From assembly GCF_027925445.1 (NCBI RefSeq), contig NZ_AP027149.1, positions 1,364,001 through 1,428,000 on the forward strand: DNA of 64,000 nucleotides, read 5' to 3'. Within the stretch, counting starts at the first letter, position 1; each line of letters starts with the position of its first letter. Shown here piece by piece: positions 62,948-64,000 of the stretch. This DNA comes from Methylocystis bryophila (GTDB lineage: Bacteria; Pseudomonadota; Alphaproteobacteria; Rhizobiales; Beijerinckiaceae). Both the position numbers and the translations under genes were made by a program. The notes beneath the pieces are model-generated. The model was not told the DNA's origin. It worked only from the letters and a program-made list of their open reading frames with translations, and searched no databases.

Positions 62948-64000
62948 ATGTTGGTCTGTCTTCGCGGAGGTAAAGTGATCGATCCGGTCAACGGCGTCGA
63001 CAGAGTGGGGGACCTATGGTTCGAGCACGGCCGGATTATAGCGCAGCCTGAGGGACGCTTAGCGGATGTAGAGCACGACGTCTCGGGCCATATCGTTATG
63101 GCCGGAGCCATCGACATTCACTCCCATATCGCTGGCGGCGGGGTGAACGCCGTGCGGCTACTCTTACCCGAGTCGCATCGCGCGCACCGCCCACAACCCG
63201 CGGGCGCTCCGTTTTCCGCCGCCGGCTGGTCCACATTCGAGACGGGACGTCTCTATGCGCAGATGGGCTATACCACGGTTATCGAGCCTGCGGTCCTGCC
63301 CCATCACGCGCTGCACGCCCACCTCGAACTCGCAGACATACCAATCGTCGATAAGGGCATATTGGCCGTTCTGGGCAATGACGACTTTCTCCTCAGCGCG
63401 CTTCGTGACCGAGAAAGCGACGCTGCATTCCGCGATTATGTCGGAGCCACGCTCCGCTCGACCCGGGCCATCGGGATCAAATGCGCGAATCCGGGCGGCG
63501 TCTGCGCTTGCAAACAAAATGTCCGGGCCTTTTCCATCGACGACACGGTTCCGCAATATGGCGTCTCCGCGCGCGAAATCATGACGCGATTGCAGCGCGC
63601 GGTCACGGAGACTCGAATTGGCCATCCTTTGCATCTGCATATGTGCAATCTCGGCATCGGGGGGAATATTGAAGAAGCGCTCACAACCATCGACGCTTCG
63701 CAGGGCCTACCACTGCATCTCGCGCACGCGCAGTTCTATGCTTACGGCAAAGAGGGCAAAAACGGCTTTTCGTCAGCGGCCGCGCAATTGGCGGAAAAAG
63801 TCAATAAAAACACAAATGTGACAATGGACGTTGGTCAAGTGATGTTTGCTGACACAGTCACGATCTCGACCGATGTCATGAAGCAGTTGAACAGTCTGCC
63901 CAGCGGACGACCTAGAAAGGGGGCGATTTTTGACGGCGATAGCAGCGGCCTAGGAGTGGTGCCTTATTCGTACAGGGTTTCCGACTACTACAGCGCGGTG
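62948..64000 (+). CDS. fhcA: Formyltransferase/hydrolase complex subunit A (runs off right edge)
   Basis: The 351 visible codons are open and match the alpha subunit of the formylmethanofuran dehydrogenase-like Fhc complex, which moves the formyl group from H4MPT via methylofuran to formate. MLVCLRGGKVIDPVNGVD is its opening, and MAGAIDIHSHIAGGGVN is the amidohydrolase metal motif, near residue 56. IGIKCANPGG and HPLHLHMCNLGIGGN are further FwdA/FhcA signatures. AGGAGG sits eight bases upstream. With mptG and the dehydratase it confirms an H4MPT route of formaldehyde oxidation. The other fhc genes lie beyond the window if present. Confidence 0.9.
   Translation, partial: MLVCLRGGKVIDPVNGVDRVGDLWFEHGRIIAQPEGRLADVEHDVSGHIVMAGAIDIHSHIAGGGVNAVRLLLPESHRAHRPQPAGAPFSAAGWSTFETGRLYAQMGYTTVIEPAVLPHHALHAHLELADIPIVDKGILAVLGNDDFLLSALRDRESDAAFRDYVGATLRSTRAIGIKCANPGGVCACKQNVRAFSIDDTVPQYGVSAREIMTRLQRAVTETRIGHPLHLHMCNLGIGGNIEEALTTIDASQGLPLHLAHAQFYAYGKEGKNGFSSAAAQLAEKVNKNTNVTMDVGQVMFADTVTISTDVMKQLNSLPSGRPRKGAIFDGDSSGLGVVPYSYRVSDYYSAV

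Overview
The window reads as chromosome of a GC-rich alphaproteobacterium, most likely a Methylocystis/Methylosinus-type methylotroph. Three genes of tetrahydromethanopterin-linked C1 metabolism support this: a pterin-4a-carbinolamine dehydratase, beta-ribofuranosylaminobenzene 5'-phosphate synthase, and the start of fhcA (formyltransferase/hydrolase complex subunit A) at the right edge. Rhizobiales-style cobS/J-protein/bolA and hdaA-ppk-ppx neighbourhoods and many short palindromic intergenic repeats agree. No methane or methanol oxidation gene is present, so methanotrophy is inferred, not shown.

Layout. 0-6.7 kb: cobS (cut by the edge), a J-domain protein, bolA, a GFA-domain protein, an AT-rich membrane/beta-domain gene that looks foreign, a BCS1-like AAA ATPase, and the two pterin genes. 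6.8-9.5 kb: dnaK with a textbook UUCG terminator, then a MntA/HepT-type toxin-antitoxin pair. 9.6-15.4 kb: AI-2E-family permease, hdaA, ppk1 and ppx as one tight unit. 15.4-21 kb: small secreted protein, GST, rpsF-rpsR with promoter and terminator, HNH-like secreted protein, DUF465 protein, TetR/aldo-keto reductase divergent pair, tandem universal stress protein. 21.3-29.1 kb: a complete N-type ATPase operon (atpDCQRBEFAG) split between atpC and atpQ by a two-gene nucleotidyltransferase module. 29-38.5 kb: PHA-synthase-like hydrolase, SRPBCC protein, RecQ-like helicase, a DapA homologue without its catalytic residues, UvrC, UbiH-like hydroxylase, quinone reductase. 38.6-42.6 kb: a candidate small RNA, an exbD-exbB-tonB operon, an NDUFA9-like protein and tRNA-Leu(CAG).

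The right third is accessory. Beside tRNA-Leu lies a wrecked type I restriction locus in which the 5' end of hsdM is joined out of frame to the middle of hsdR. Next come a heavy-metal RND pump (adaptor, pump, divergent outer-membrane factor) with an atypical PII protein behind it; a three-gene FemAB-like/thioesterase/glycosyltransferase group bracketed by repeats; and a second, AcrB-type RND operon whose adaptor gene carries a palindromic repeat inside its signal-peptide region. A 3' fragment of tRNA-Lys on the minus strand then marks an attachment-site scar just before fhcA.

Nine copies or part-copies of one modular palindromic repeat family lie between genes from 18 kb onward, most densely at 52-58 kb. 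No CRISPR array, transposase, integrase or rRNA was seen. Overlapping start/stop codons show translational coupling in ppk-ppx, most of the N-ATPase genes, exbD-exbB, mntA-hepT and the second RND operon.
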